A stretch of DNA of 61,704 nucleotides from Pelagibacteraceae bacterium AG-461-B04 (lineage in GTDB: Bacteria > Pseudomonadota > Alphaproteobacteria > Pelagibacterales > AG-422-B15): the NCBI GenBank assembly GCA_003211835.1, contig QCRN01000008.1, positions 1 through 61,704 of the forward strand, given 5' to 3'. Positions 9,090 to 18,866 of the stretch are shown one piece after another. The notes below the pieces were generated by a model that searched no databases, was not told the origin of the DNA, and saw only the letters and a program-made list of their open reading frames with translations. Both the position numbers and the translations under genes were made by a program. Positions within the stretch are counted from its first letter, which is position 1. Each line of letters opens with the position of its first letter.

Positions 9090-9467
9090 ATGGCAAGGAT
9101 TGCTGGTATAAACATTCCAACACAAAAGAAGCTAAAAATAGCGCTCACATATGTATACGGTATTGGCAACAAGGTTTCTAACGATATTTGTTTAAAAGCA
9201 AACGTAGATTCAAATACAAGAGTTCAAGATTTATCAGAGTCAGAAATTAAAAATATATCAGATGTCATATCTTCCTCATTTTTAGTTGAAGGAGATTTAA
9301 GAAGAGAAGTTTCAGGTAATATTAAAAGATTAAAAGATCTAGGAACTTATAGAGGTGTAAGGCATAGAAGAAACCTACCTTGTAGAGGTCAAAGAACTCA
9401 CACCAACGCTCGAACAAAAAAAGGTAAAGCAATAGCAATTGCAGGTAAGAAGAAAGTTACTAAATAA
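9090..9467 (+). CDS. rpsM: 30S ribosomal protein S13
   Basis: S13 is in the 30S head and forms intersubunit bridges with L5. The 125 residues start [14 protein letters not shown] and contain a helix-two-turn-helix region and [19 protein letters not shown] near the C-terminus, ending in a lysine-rich tail that contacts P-site tRNA. First gene after the predicted promoter at 9023-9050, with a weak TAGG ribosome-binding site. Confidence 0.99.
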   Translation: MARIAGINIPTQKKLKIALTYVYGIGNKVSNDICLKANVDSNTRVQDLSESEIKNISDVISSSFLVEGDLRREVSGNIKRLKDLGTYRGVRHRRNLPCRGQRTHTNARTKKGKAIAIAGKKKVTK

Positions 9468-9469
9468 TT

Positions 9470-9859
9470 ATGGCTGAAGCAAAGGCAACTAAAAAAAAGA
9501 AGCAAAGAAAAAGTATTATCTCAGGGCTCGCCTATATAAATGCGACCTTTAATAATACAATGATTACTATTACAGACGAGCAAGGCAATAGCATTGCTTG
9601 GTCCTCTGCAGGAGTTAAAGGCTTTAAAGGATCTAGAAAATCAACTCCTTACGCAGCTCAAATAGCTGCGGAAGATGCCGGGACAAAAGCTAAAGAATTT
9701 GGGTTAAAAAATTTACAGGTATTCGTTAAAGGCCCAGGCGGTGGTCGTGAGTCTGCTCTTCGTGCACTTCAGGCTATTGGATTTTATATAACTTCAATAA
9801 AAGATACCACGCCCATTCCACATAATGGCTGCAGACCGCCAAAGAAAAGAAGAGTTTAG
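9470..9859 (+). CDS. rpsK: 30S ribosomal protein S11
   Basis: S11 forms the 30S platform near the mRNA exit with S7. The 129 residues contain [47 protein letters not shown] and the C-terminal [13 protein letters not shown], all standard. The N-terminal 15 residues are lysine-rich. It lies 2 bp after rpsM and 21 bp before rpoA. Confidence 0.99.
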   Translation: MAEAKATKKKKQRKSIISGLAYINATFNNTMITITDEQGNSIAWSSAGVKGFKGSRKSTPYAAQIAAEDAGTKAKEFGLKNLQVFVKGPGGGRESALRALQAIGFYITSIKDTTPIPHNGCRPPKKRRV

Positions 9860-9880
9860 TTTTTTATAAGAGGAATAACC

Positions 9881-10903
9881 ATGAGTATAATAAATAATTG
9901 GCAAACATTAATTAAGCCATCTAAATTGAAATTAACGAACGATGAAAACTCGCAGTATAAAGCTACCTTAGTAGCAGAACCTCTGGAAAGAGGTTTTGGA
10001 TTAACTTTAGGCAATGCTTTAAGAAGGGTTCTTTTATCCTCGTTGCAAGGCACCGCAGTTACGGCTATTAAAATAGACAATGTCCTTCATGAATTTTCTT
10101 CTATAGATGGTGTTCGCGAAGACGTTACCGACATTGTTTTGAATATTAAATCTTTATCTTTAAATATGCATTCAGAGGGAGTCAGAAAGATGAACTTGAA
10201 TGTAACAGGTCCAGGTGAAATTACAGCGGGTATGATTAATACGCCTTCAGAGATAGATATTATAAACCCTGAATTAGTAATATGTAACCTAGATGATAAT
10301 ACAGAATTCAATATGGAATTAACTGTAGCTAAAGGAAAAGGTTATGTTGCTGCTGAGCACAATAAACCTGAAGACTCTGCCATAGGATTAATACCTATTG
10401 ACTCAATTTTTAGTCCAGTAAAACAAGTCTCATACAGTATTGAAAATACAAGAGAAGGAAAAGTTTTAGATTATGACAAATTAATTCTTACCATTGAAAC
10501 CAATGGTTCAGTAACTCCTGATGACGCTATTGCTTTTGCAGCAAGGATCATTCAGGACCAACTTCAGTCTTTTATTAATTTTGAAGAGCCTGAAGAAATA
10601 CAAGAAGAGCCTGATACTTTAGAGCCTCAATTTAATAAAAACTTATTAAGAAAGGTTGAAGAACTGGAACTTTCTGTGAGGTCAATGAATTGTCTTCGCA
10701 ACGATAATATAATCTACATAGGTGATCTTGTTCAAAAAAGTGAAATTGAAATGTTGAGAACACCAAATTTTGGTAGAAAGTCACTTAACGAAATCAAAGA
10801 AGTTTTAGGAACTATGTCTCTTTACCTTGGTATGGAAGTACCAAATTGGCCACCCGAAAATATTGAGGAACTTGCAAGAAAGATTGAGGATCCATATAAC
10901 TAA
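9881..10903 (+). CDS. rpoA: DNA-directed RNA polymerase subunit alpha
   Basis: Alpha dimerises to nucleate RNA polymerase assembly; its C-terminal domain contacts UP elements and activators. The 340 residues have an N-domain with [22 protein letters not shown] (split about 30-52), an acidic linker around 235-248 rich in Glu and Pro, and a C-domain with [26 protein letters not shown] and [10 protein letters not shown]. An AGAGGAATAA ribosome-binding site precedes the ATG. rplQ follows 2 bp downstream. Confidence 0.99.
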   Translation: MSIINNWQTLIKPSKLKLTNDENSQYKATLVAEPLERGFGLTLGNALRRVLLSSLQGTAVTAIKIDNVLHEFSSIDGVREDVTDIVLNIKSLSLNMHSEGVRKMNLNVTGPGEITAGMINTPSEIDIINPELVICNLDDNTEFNMELTVAKGKGYVAAEHNKPEDSAIGLIPIDSIFSPVKQVSYSIENTREGKVLDYDKLILTIETNGSVTPDDAIAFAARIIQDQLQSFINFEEPEEIQEEPDTLEPQFNKNLLRKVEELELSVRSMNCLRNDNIIYIGDLVQKSEIEMLRTPNFGRKSLNEIKEVLGTMSLYLGMEVPNWPPENIEELARKIEDPYN

Positions 10904-10905
10904 CC

Positions 10906-11268
10906 ATGAGACACGGCATAGCAAAACGAAAACTTAATAAAACATCTACTCATAGATTAGCTATGTTAGAGAATATGGCTGTTTCATTAATAAAACATGA
11001 AACAATCAAAACCACTTTACCAAAAGCAAAAGAATTAAGACCATTTGTTGAAAAAATTATCACACTTGGAAAGAAAAATAAGCAATCATCAAGAACAAAT
11101 GCATTTGCCTCTCTCAGAGATAAAGAGGCCGTAACTAAGGTGTTTGGTGATCTCTCAGAGAGATTCAAGGAGAGAAATGGCGGATATTGTAGGATTATAA
11201 AAGCTGGTTACAGAACTGGAGACAATGCACCCATGGCATTTATTCAAATTTTGGAACAAGGTAAATAA
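10906..11268 (+). CDS. rplQ: 50S ribosomal protein L17
   Basis: L17 lies near the exit tunnel. Its 120 residues start [20 protein letters not shown], contain [20 protein letters not shown] and end [17 protein letters not shown], all family signatures. It is the last gene of the ribosomal cluster. I see no clear hairpin terminator after its stop. Confidence 0.99.
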   Translation: MRHGIAKRKLNKTSTHRLAMLENMAVSLIKHETIKTTLPKAKELRPFVEKIITLGKKNKQSSRTNAFASLRDKEAVTKVFGDLSERFKERNGGYCRIIKAGYRTGDNAPMAFIQILEQGK

Positions 11269-11308
11269 TTTATTTATTGCATTCATTTCTTTTTCATTCA
11301 TAAATTTT

Positions 11309-12178
11309 GTGAGCTCGAAAAAATTAATCATAGTTGATAAAGATTCAGCTGGAATAAGGTTAGATAAATTTTTGAAGGAACAACTAGCAATCCCTTTTTC
11401 ATTGATACAAAGAGAAATCAGAAAAAAAAATATTAAAGTAAACAAAAAAAAATCAAGTAGTAATTACAGGCTAATAGAGGCTGACCAAATTGTAGTATTT
11501 AAAGAATATACAGCTGATGTTAATAAGAATATAGATTTTACTATTCCAGAAAGTTTAAAATCCAAAATTAAGAAATCTGTTGTTTTTAGAAATAAAAACT
11601 TTGTCGTAATAAATAAATGGAGCGGCATAGCCTGTCAAAGAGGTTCAAAAATTAATATTTCGATAGATGATTTAATCAAATTTCTTGCAACTGAAAACGA
11701 CACGCCAAAATTAGTGCACAGATTAGACAAGGATACTTCTGGATTGTTAATTGTTGCTTTAAATCTTAGTGCAGCAAGATTTTTCCATAAGCTACTATCA
11801 ACCAAAAAGATTACAAAAACATATTTTGCTATCGTAAAAAATAAACCAAAAAAGAATAAAGGTATATTTAATGATAGATTAAGTAAGATGGGAAAAATTT
11901 TGGATGCGAGCACTAAGTACGAAGTAATAAAAGAACTTAAAAATAAGCTTTATTTTATTAAGCTGCAACCATCCTCAGGAAGAAAGCATCAAATTCGCCT
12001 GCATTGCTATTTAAATCAATCTCCAATACTGGGGGATAAAAAATATTATCAACATAATAAAGATGCTACTCAAAAGAATTTATTTTTACATGCAGGTCAA
12101 TTAAACTTTGTTGATCAAGATAACCAAAACGTAAATATCAATGCAAAATTACCTTCTCACTTTGAAGAATACATATAA
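11309..12178 (+). CDS. rluC: 23S rRNA pseudouridine synthase, RluC/RluD-like
   Basis: RluA-family enzyme that isomerises specific uridines in 23S rRNA. With a GTG start at 11309 it has 289 residues: an N-terminal S4 RNA-binding domain (AGIRLDKFLKEQ onwards, about 13-75) and the catalytic domain with HRLDKDTSGLL near residue 137, whose Asp is catalytic, plus SGRKHQIRLHC later. The frame stays open back to an ATG at 11225 inside rplQ, but the extra residues are hydrophobic and not S4-like, so GTG is preferred; no good ribosome-binding site is visible. RluC rather than RluD is a guess from family architecture. Confidence 0.85.
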   Translation: MSSKKLIIVDKDSAGIRLDKFLKEQLAIPFSLIQREIRKKNIKVNKKKSSSNYRLIEADQIVVFKEYTADVNKNIDFTIPESLKSKIKKSVVFRNKNFVVINKWSGIACQRGSKINISIDDLIKFLATENDTPKLVHRLDKDTSGLLIVALNLSAARFFHKLLSTKKITKTYFAIVKNKPKKNKGIFNDRLSKMGKILDASTKYEVIKELKNKLYFIKLQPSSGRKHQIRLHCYLNQSPILGDKKYYQHNKDATQKNLFLHAGQLNFVDQDNQNVNINAKLPSHFEEYI

Positions 12179-12179
12179 A

Positions 12180-12207
12180 TTGATAATTAAGATATATGAT
12201 ATATTAT
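12180..12207 (+). promoter_or_regulatory. Predicted promoter of pccB with almost no leader
   Basis: TTGATA at 12180-12185 and TATTAT at 12202-12207 are 16 bp apart. The start point would fall at about 12213-12215, one to three bases before the pccB ATG at 12216, making the mRNA effectively leaderless. Only a weak AGAAG precedes the ATG. Hexamers match well but the region is so AT-rich that chance matches are possible. Confidence 0.5.
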
Positions 12208-12215
12208 AGAAGTTC

Positions 12216-13748
12216 ATGTCAGACATAATCAAAGAATTAGAAAAAAAGAGAGAACAAGCTAAACTTGGTGGCGGTAAAAAGCGTGTGGACGCTCAGCATG
12301 CTAGAGGAAAGTTAACTGCTAGAGAGAGAATAGATATCATCATAGATGACGACTCTTTTGAAGAATATGACATGTATGTAGAACATCGAACAAATGATTT
12401 TGGAATGGAAAAACAGAAATATGCTGGTGATGGTGTTGTTACAGGCAGTGGAAGAATAAACGGGAAACTCGTTTATATATTTAGTCAAGATTTTACTGTT
12501 TTTGGAGGCTCTCTATCAGAAGCTCATGCAGAAAAAATTTGTAAAGTTATGGATATGGCAATGAAAGTGGGCGCACCAATTATAGGAATAAATGACTCAG
12601 GTGGTGCAAGAATACAAGAAGGTGTTGCATCACTTGCTGGCTACGCAGAAGTTTTTAAAAGAAATGTTCTTGCTTCAGGGGTTGTTCCTCAAATATCTGT
12701 AATTATGGGGCCATGTGCGGGTGGTGCGGTTTACTCTCCCGCAATGACAGATTTCATCTTTATGGTTAAGAATACTTCTTTTATGTTCGTTACAGGACCT
12801 GATGTAGTTAAAACGGTCACACAGGAAAATGTAAGTCAAGAAGAGCTTGGAGGGGCTAAAACTCATACATCAAAATCATCGGTTGCTGATGGAGCTTTTA
12901 ACAATGATATTGAAACTCTTCACGAGGTTAAGAACCTTATTAATTTACTACCGTCTAGCAATAGAGAGAAATCAACTAATAATAAAAAAGATTTTCAGGA
13001 CCTAAGTCCTGATTATTCTCTTGATACTCTAGTACCTGACAATCCCAATAAACCATATGATATGAAGGAGTTGATCACGAAAGTGGTTGATAATAATTAT
13101 TTTTTTGAAATTCAAAAAGATTACGCAAAAAATATTATTACTGGATTTGGAACAGTTGAAGGTAGAACGGTTGGATTTGTTGCCAACCAACCGCTGGTAT
13201 TGGCGGGATGTCTAGATATTGATTCAGGTAAAAAAGGTGGAAGATTTGTTCGATTTTGTGATTGCTTTAATATTCCTATTGTAACCTTTGTTGATGTTCC
13301 AGGCTTCTTGCCAGGTGTATCTCAAGAACACAATGGAATTATAAAAAATGGCGCAAAATTATTATTTGCATATGCCGAAGCTACCGTTCCCAAGATAACG
13401 ATTATTACAAGAAAAGCATATGGAGGAGCCTATGTTGTGATGTCATCAAAACATCTCAGGGGAGATATAAATTATGCATGGCCTAGTGCTGAAATTGCAG
13501 TAATGGGAGCAAAAGGAGCGACTGAAATTTTATATAGAAATGAAATTAAGGATAAGGAAAAAATAGAAAAAAGAACTCAAGATTATACAGAACAATTTGC
13601 AAATCCATTTATTGCTTCAAAAAGAGGATTTATTGACGATGTAATTAGACCACACTCTACAAGAAAGAGAATAGCAACAGCCCTCGAGAATCTAAAAGAC
13701 AAAGAACTTTCTTTGCCATTAAAAAAACACGACAATATTCCACTATAA
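12216..13748 (+). CDS. pccB: Propionyl-CoA carboxylase beta subunit (carboxyltransferase)
   Basis: Transfers the carboxyl group from carboxybiotin to propionyl-CoA, giving methylmalonyl-CoA. The 510 residues match the PccB length. The N-half carboxyltransferase domain has [34 protein letters not shown] and [12 protein letters not shown]; the C-half has [19 protein letters not shown] and [13 protein letters not shown]. The alpha subunit starts 2 bp downstream. The pair would feed propionyl-CoA from odd-chain fatty acids, branched amino acids or similar into the TCA cycle via methylmalonyl-CoA. Acetyl-CoA as an alternative substrate cannot be excluded. Confidence 0.93.
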   Translation: MSDIIKELEKKREQAKLGGGKKRVDAQHARGKLTARERIDIIIDDDSFEEYDMYVEHRTNDFGMEKQKYAGDGVVTGSGRINGKLVYIFSQDFTVFGGSLSEAHAEKICKVMDMAMKVGAPIIGINDSGGARIQEGVASLAGYAEVFKRNVLASGVVPQISVIMGPCAGGAVYSPAMTDFIFMVKNTSFMFVTGPDVVKTVTQENVSQEELGGAKTHTSKSSVADGAFNNDIETLHEVKNLINLLPSSNREKSTNNKKDFQDLSPDYSLDTLVPDNPNKPYDMKELITKVVDNNYFFEIQKDYAKNIITGFGTVEGRTVGFVANQPLVLAGCLDIDSGKKGGRFVRFCDCFNIPIVTFVDVPGFLPGVSQEHNGIIKNGAKLLFAYAEATVPKITIITRKAYGGAYVVMSSKHLRGDINYAWPSAEIAVMGAKGATEILYRNEIKDKEKIEKRTQDYTEQFANPFIASKRGFIDDVIRPHSTRKRIATALENLKDKELSLPLKKHDNIPL

Positions 13749-13750
13749 AA

Positions 13751-15745
13751 ATGATAAGAAAAATTTTAATAGCCAATAGAGGCGAAATAGCCTGCAGGGT
13801 GATAAAAACTGCTAAGAAACTAAAAATAAAAACAGTCGCGGTATATTCTGATGCAGATAAAGATGCCCTATTTGTCAAACAAGCAGATGAATCTTATTAT
13901 CTTGGAGGTTCGCAACCAAGCGCTTCATATCTTGATGCAGATAAAATTATATCAATAGCTAAAAAATCAAAATCAGACGCTATTCATCCAGGCTACGGAT
14001 TCCTATCTGAGAATGCACCGTTCGTTAACAGGCTAAAAAAAGAAAATATTAAGTTCATTGGACCAAATCCAATGGCAATAAAAAAAATGGGTGACAAAAT
14101 TGAATCGAAGAATCTTGCCATAAAATTAAAACTCAATGTAATTCCTGGCCACACTGCGCCAGTAAAAAATGCTTCAGAAGCTCTCAAGATTTCAAAAAAA
14201 ATTGGATTTCCAGTTCTATTAAAAGCTTCAGCAGGAGGTGGTGGAAAGGGAATGAGGATTGTAAGAAAAGATAGAGAACTAGAGGAGAACTTCATTGCTG
14301 CAAAGAGCGAGTCGAAGAAAAGTTTTGGAGATGATCGAGTATTTATTGAGAAATATATTGAGCAACCAAGACACATAGAAATTCAAATACTTTGTGATAA
14401 GCATGGAAATCAAATTCATTTAGGTGAAAGAGAATGTTCGATTCAACGAAGATATCAGAAAGTTATTGAGGAATGTCCGTCACCATTTGTTGACGAAGAT
14501 ATGAGAAGTGAAATGGCAAGTCAGGCCCTAATACTCGCTAAAGAGGTCAAGTATGACTCTGCTGGGACTGTCGAATTTGTTGTAGACTCAAAAAAGAATT
14601 TCTATTTCTTAGAGATGAATACAAGATTACAAGTTGAACATCCTGTAACAGAACTAGTTACAGGTATTGATTTGGTTGAACAAATGATCCTCAGCGCAGA
14701 TAATAAGAAATTAGCTATCCGTCAAGAAGATATAAAGCTAAATGGATGGTCAGTAGAGTCTAGAATTTATGCAGAGGATCCTACGAAGGACTTTCTTCCG
14801 TCTATTGGAAGAGTCACTAGATATATCGAACCTAAAAAAATTGAAAAAGATTATGAAGTGATAAGAAATGATACTGGCATTAGTCCAGGATCTGAGGTTT
14901 CATTGTACTATGACCCCATGATTTCGAAATTAGCTGTTCATAGCAAAGACAGAATAAGCGCTATCAATCTAATGATCAATTCACTTCAAAACTACTATCT
15001 TTCAGGCTTAGAAAATAATATCGATTTCTTAATAGCTATTTTAGAAGATAAAAAATTTCAAAAAGGGGAAATAAGCACAAATTTCATTAAAGAAAAATTT
15101 AAGAATGGCTATTCATCAAATTTGACAATGACAGATGATAAGCGTCATAAATTTGGAATTATTGCAATGCTTATGTATGCAAAACAATCTTTTAATTTAA
15201 GTAATGTCATAAGCAAAAACTTTAGTGTTAAAATTTCTGAAGACTATTTAGATATTTTCTTGACGAAGGCAGTTATTGTTGATAATTCCTTGTCTTTGTT
15301 AATTGAGATTAACAAGAAAAAGATTAAAGTAGATTCTTCATTCAATTTAAATCAAAAACTGTGTTCATTTAAAGTAAATGAAGAAATATTTTATTTTAAA
15401 ATAAATGATCTTATTAATATGCATACTTCGGATGTAAGTTTTTTAGATTGTAGGACAACAACAGTTGTAGTTCAAAGTTCACAAAAAGACCTTCTTAAGC
15501 TAATGCCAAAAGACGCAAAAGAAGACTTATCTAAGAAATTAATATCACCCATGCCTGGATTGATTAAGTCAGTTGATGTTATTGAGGGTCAGAAGGTCAA
15601 AAACGCCGATCAATTACTAATAATAGAAGCTATGAAAATGGAAAATATCCTAAAAAGTGAAAAAGATTGCGTGATTGAAAAGATATTAGTTAAGGCCGGT
15701 GACAGTGTTAGTGCTGATGAGGAACTGATCTTATTTAAGAACTAG
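13751..15745 (+). CDS. pccA: Propionyl-CoA carboxylase alpha subunit (biotin carboxylase plus biotin carrier)
   Basis: ATP-dependent carboxylation of biotin. The 664 residues contain a biotin carboxylase domain (about 1-445: KILIANRGEIACRVI, HPGYGFLSENA, ATP-grasp loop KASAGGGGKGMRIV, MNTRLQVEHPVTE), a middle BT-type domain, and a C-terminal biotinyl domain ending with EAMKMEN, whose central Lys is biotinylated. The order pccB-pccA and the length fit PCC rather than the smaller AccC. The last 11 bp overlap the convergent dioxygenase gene. Confidence 0.94.
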   Translation: MIRKILIANRGEIACRVIKTAKKLKIKTVAVYSDADKDALFVKQADESYYLGGSQPSASYLDADKIISIAKKSKSDAIHPGYGFLSENAPFVNRLKKENIKFIGPNPMAIKKMGDKIESKNLAIKLKLNVIPGHTAPVKNASEALKISKKIGFPVLLKASAGGGGKGMRIVRKDRELEENFIAAKSESKKSFGDDRVFIEKYIEQPRHIEIQILCDKHGNQIHLGERECSIQRRYQKVIEECPSPFVDEDMRSEMASQALILAKEVKYDSAGTVEFVVDSKKNFYFLEMNTRLQVEHPVTELVTGIDLVEQMILSADNKKLAIRQEDIKLNGWSVESRIYAEDPTKDFLPSIGRVTRYIEPKKIEKDYEVIRNDTGISPGSEVSLYYDPMISKLAVHSKDRISAINLMINSLQNYYLSGLENNIDFLIAILEDKKFQKGEISTNFIKEKFKNGYSSNLTMTDDKRHKFGIIAMLMYAKQSFNLSNVISKNFSVKISEDYLDIFLTKAVIVDNSLSLLIEINKKKIKVDSSFNLNQKLCSFKVNEEIFYFKINDLINMHTSDVSFLDCRTTTVVVQSSQKDLLKLMPKDAKEDLSKKLISPMPGLIKSVDVIEGQKVKNADQLLIIEAMKMENILKSEKDCVIEKILVKAGDSVSADEELILFKN

Positions 15746-16829
15746 TTGCAGTTTTTAATTTGCTTTGAAATATATCTCTGTCCATATAACCTTGCCTGAA
15801 GTATCTTTTATTTTCCCGATCTTTATAACTTTTTCTTCCATGCAAAACTCTATAGTTATCAAGAATTAACATATCACCTGACATTTGCTTTATTTCGATA
15901 TTGTTTTTGGAGTCTTTAATCAAGTCCCAAAATTTTCTTCTCGCTTTTATATATTCATTTAATCTTTTATTATTTTCATAAGGCATAACTTCAGTTCTAT
16001 TGTTATATCGTATTTGACAAATATTATTATCATCGTCCAATTCAATAAGTTTACATTTATGTTCAAGATAAGCATTTTTATCAGCGTATCTAAAAAAAGT
16101 ATTAAATGATGTCAGGGTATCAAAGTATTTTTTATGCCTTTTTCTGAGAATATTAGCAATATTAAAACCATCAGTTATAGTATTCTCACCACCATTATTT
16201 GCATTTTCAATACAATGTAGAAAAATATAGCCTTGAGTTGGAAATCGATAGGGGTTGTCTGTATGATTCTCAAGACCTCTGGTTGTCATAGTTAAATCGT
16301 AAGCCTTATTTATATTTTTAACATCTGCAATTCCACCCCAGTTTGTCTTTTTTACCGGACCAATGAGTTTCATTAATTCATTTAATCCGTTTTTCTTTTT
16401 AGGTATATTCCTTACTAAACAAAATCCTAATTTATCAACGCTAGACATAATATCAAATAGCATTTTACTATTTATGTTCTTAAAATTATATTTTGGAACC
16501 TTAAGATTTTTTTTATTCCAAAGGTACTTATCATCACTCACAGGCGCTTTTTTAAGTTGTGAATATATATAGTTTATTTTGTAATTATGTTGAGAATTAT
16601 CAGAAAAAGTAATTGCCAATGTTTCCTTTTCTATTTGAGCATCAATAATTTTTAATAATGGGCTTATTTCAGCCGCTTCAATTAATAACTGTTTAGTATA
16701 TGGGTCCCTTATTTCTGCATTGTCACTATGCTCATAAAGCCATTGAGAATTGACCTCATATTTTTTGCCATTTAATAAAATGCAAAGTGAATTTTTATTG
16801 TTTTTTTTAATGTTAAGTGTGTAATTCAT
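15735..16829 (-). CDS. Gamma-butyrobetaine dioxygenase-like Fe(II)/2-oxoglutarate oxygenase
   Basis: The 364 residues (ATG at 16829; an upstream in-frame TTG at 16841 is possible) resemble gamma-butyrobetaine and trimethyllysine dioxygenases: a small N-terminal domain of about 95 residues, then a TauD-type jelly-roll. Iron ligands are H189 and D191 (LENHTDNPYRFP) and H330 (YRVLHGRKSY), with Arg residues at 342-345 placed for 2-oxoglutarate. Family members hydroxylate trimethylammonium compounds on the way to carnitine. The Cys residues that normally bind zinc in the N-domain (WLRDNCPC..C type) are replaced: here WLYEHSDNAEIRDP. Substrate is therefore uncertain. It overlaps lipB by 17 bp and is probably co-transcribed with it. 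Confidence 0.8.
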   Translation of the reverse strand: MNYTLNIKKNNKNSLCILLNGKKYEVNSQWLYEHSDNAEIRDPYTKQLLIEAAEISPLLKIIDAQIEKETLAITFSDNSQHNYKINYIYSQLKKAPVSDDKYLWNKKNLKVPKYNFKNINSKMLFDIMSSVDKLGFCLVRNIPKKKNGLNELMKLIGPVKKTNWGGIADVKNINKAYDLTMTTRGLENHTDNPYRFPTQGYIFLHCIENANNGGENTITDGFNIANILRKRHKKYFDTLTSFNTFFRYADKNAYLEHKCKLIELDDDNNICQIRYNNRTEVMPYENNKRLNEYIKARRKFWDLIKDSKNNIEIKQMSGDMLILDNYRVLHGRKSYKDRENKRYFRQGYMDRDIFQSKLKTATSS

Positions 16830-17445
16830 TAAAAGTATCAAAAATATTTTTAACTAGGATATCATCAAAGTTTTCAATATCAATATCGAATCCTAGGTCA
16901 TAGAAACTAGTAACGTATTCACTATCAAGGCCACAAGGTCTTATCCCTTTATAGTGACTAAGGTTAGGATTAATATTTATAGAAAAGCCGTGATAGGTTA
17001 CCCACTTTTTAAATTTAAGTCCTATACTTGCGATTTTATAATATTTATTATCTATTTTTTTTACAAATACGCCGTGATGTTTAGTTAAGCTAATTCCTTC
17101 AATATTGAAAGTCTTTAAAGTATTTATAATGATACTTTCAATTGAAGATACAAATTTTTTTATATCCTTTGTTCTATTATTTAAATTAAGCATCAAGTAT
17201 ACAACTCTCTGACCAGGACCGTGGTAGGTATACTTGCCTCCTCTATTAGTTTGAATAACTGGAAAACTTTGTGAATCAAGTAGATCATCTTTATTTTCTT
17301 TAGAACCGGAGGTATATATAGTTGGATGATTTAGCATCCATACTAATTCATCTGACTTATTTTCAATTATCTGATTCACCCTATTTTCCATGTTTTTAAG
17401 ACATTCAAGGTAATCTTGTGGATTAGTACTTATTTTTAATTCCAT
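16813..17445 (-). CDS. lipB: Octanoyltransferase (lipoate biosynthesis)
   Basis: Moves octanoate from octanoyl-ACP to lipoyl domains of 2-oxoacid dehydrogenases and GcvH, the first step of lipoate synthesis. The 210 residues carry the substrate motif RGGKYTYHGPGQ at about 68-79, the catalytic Lys region IGLKFKKWVTYHGFSIN (about 140-156) and the catalytic Cys in IRPCGLDSEYVTS. lipA is not in the window. The 5' end faces mgtE across 44 bp, so a shared divergent control region is likely. Confidence 0.95.
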   Translation of the reverse strand: MELKISTNPQDYLECLKNMENRVNQIIENKSDELVWMLNHPTIYTSGSKENKDDLLDSQSFPVIQTNRGGKYTYHGPGQRVVYLMLNLNNRTKDIKKFVSSIESIIINTLKTFNIEGISLTKHHGVFVKKIDNKYYKIASIGLKFKKWVTYHGFSININPNLSHYKGIRPCGLDSEYVTSFYDLGFDIDIENFDDILVKNIFDTFNELHT

Positions 17446-17489
17446 GTTTTCCTGGATAATAAACTATTTTAATATACATAAAGGAAATT

Positions 17490-18866
17490 ATGAATGAAAT
17501 CAGTAGCGATCTTACTCAAAATGAAAATATTACATTTAACAATAAACTGATCAATGCGGTCATTGCTAATTGTAATGAAGAAAATAGGGCAAACCTCGAA
17601 GGCCTTATTGAGCCATTGCATCCTGCAGATTTAGCAGATTTACTTACTTTTCTGAATACAGATCAACGATCATACATTCTTGGAACTCTCAAGGAAGATC
17701 GATATACAGAGGTATTAGCGGAATTAGACGACACTATTATTGACGAAACTGTTCAAAATTTAGAGGAAAAGAAAGTCGCAAGATCAATCAGTGAAATGGA
17801 AACTGATGATGCAATCAATTTGATTGAGTCCCTGGAGCCCAAATCAAAGAAAAAAATACTAGATCAAGTAAATCCAGCAGATCGTGTAATATTTGAGGAG
17901 AGCCTTAATTACCCTGAAGATACGGCGGGGAGACGAATGCAAAAAGAATTTGTATCAATGCCTGGCTTCTGGTCTGTGGGTCAAGCAATTGACTATTTGA
18001 GAAAAGAAATAAATTTACCAGATGATTTTTTTGAATTATTTATTGTTGATCCATCAAATAAACCATTGGGTAGTGCATCAGTATCTAAAGTACTTCGCTC
18101 ACAGAGAGATACAAAGCTAAGCGATATACTCGAAGACACCCCAAAGTTCGTCAAGGCCTCTATGGATCAAGAAGAAGTAGCATTATTCTTTGAGCAATAT
18201 TCATTAGTTTCAGCTGGTGTAGTTGACGATCAAAATCGATTAATTGGAAGAATTACGGCAGATGATATCGTATGGGTTCTTCAAGAGGAAGCTGAAGAAG
18301 ATATTCTTAGATTAGGGGGCGTTGCTGAAAGTGAGATGAACCAATCAATTGGAAGATCAACAAAAAGAAGGTTTATCTGGCTATTTATAAATTTATTAAC
18401 TGCAATATTAGCTTCATATGTAATTAGCCTTTTTGACGCTAGTATCGAAAAAATGGTAGCGCTTGCTGTTTTAATGCCAATAGTTGCTTCTATGGGTGGC
18501 AACGCAGGAACTCAGACACTTACCTTAACAGTGCGTTCTCTGGCAACTAAAGAACTTGTTGAAAATAACAGAAGGAAAGTATTTATAAAGGAGATTGGAA
18601 TTTCAATTTTAAATGGATTTATATTTGCTATTCTTACCGGTGTAGCTGCATTGCTATGGTTTGAAGATTTGTCCCTTTCAATTATTGTAGGCGCAGCAAT
18701 GATTATTAATATTTTATCAGCTGGTTTTTTTGGATTCCTTATTCCATATGTATTCAATAGAATTAAAATTGATCCAGCCCTAGCTTCAAGTGTATTTGTA
18801 ACAACAATTACAGATGTATTTGGATTTCTGTCTTTCTTGGGATTAGCTTCAATGTATTTATTCTAA
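17490..18866 (+). CDS. mgtE: Magnesium transporter MgtE
   Basis: Mg2+ channel of the inner membrane gated by its cytoplasmic Mg2+-sensing domains. The 458 residues show an N-terminal MgtE superhelical domain (about 15-130, with LHPADLADLL), two CBS motifs (about 135-260), and five C-terminal membrane helices (about 290-458) including LMPIVASMGGNAGTQTLTL, the selectivity region. A good AAGGAAAT ribosome-binding site precedes the ATG. The last 4 bp overlap panC convergently. Confidence 0.97.
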   Translation: MNEISSDLTQNENITFNNKLINAVIANCNEENRANLEGLIEPLHPADLADLLTFLNTDQRSYILGTLKEDRYTEVLAELDDTIIDETVQNLEEKKVARSISEMETDDAINLIESLEPKSKKKILDQVNPADRVIFEESLNYPEDTAGRRMQKEFVSMPGFWSVGQAIDYLRKEINLPDDFFELFIVDPSNKPLGSASVSKVLRSQRDTKLSDILEDTPKFVKASMDQEEVALFFEQYSLVSAGVVDDQNRLIGRITADDIVWVLQEEAEEDILRLGGVAESEMNQSIGRSTKRRFIWLFINLLTAILASYVISLFDASIEKMVALAVLMPIVASMGGNAGTQTLTLTVRSLATKELVENNRRKVFIKEIGISILNGFIFAILTGVAALLWFEDLSLSIIVGAAMIINILSAGFFGFLIPYVFNRIKIDPALASSVFVTTITDVFGFLSFLGLASMYLF

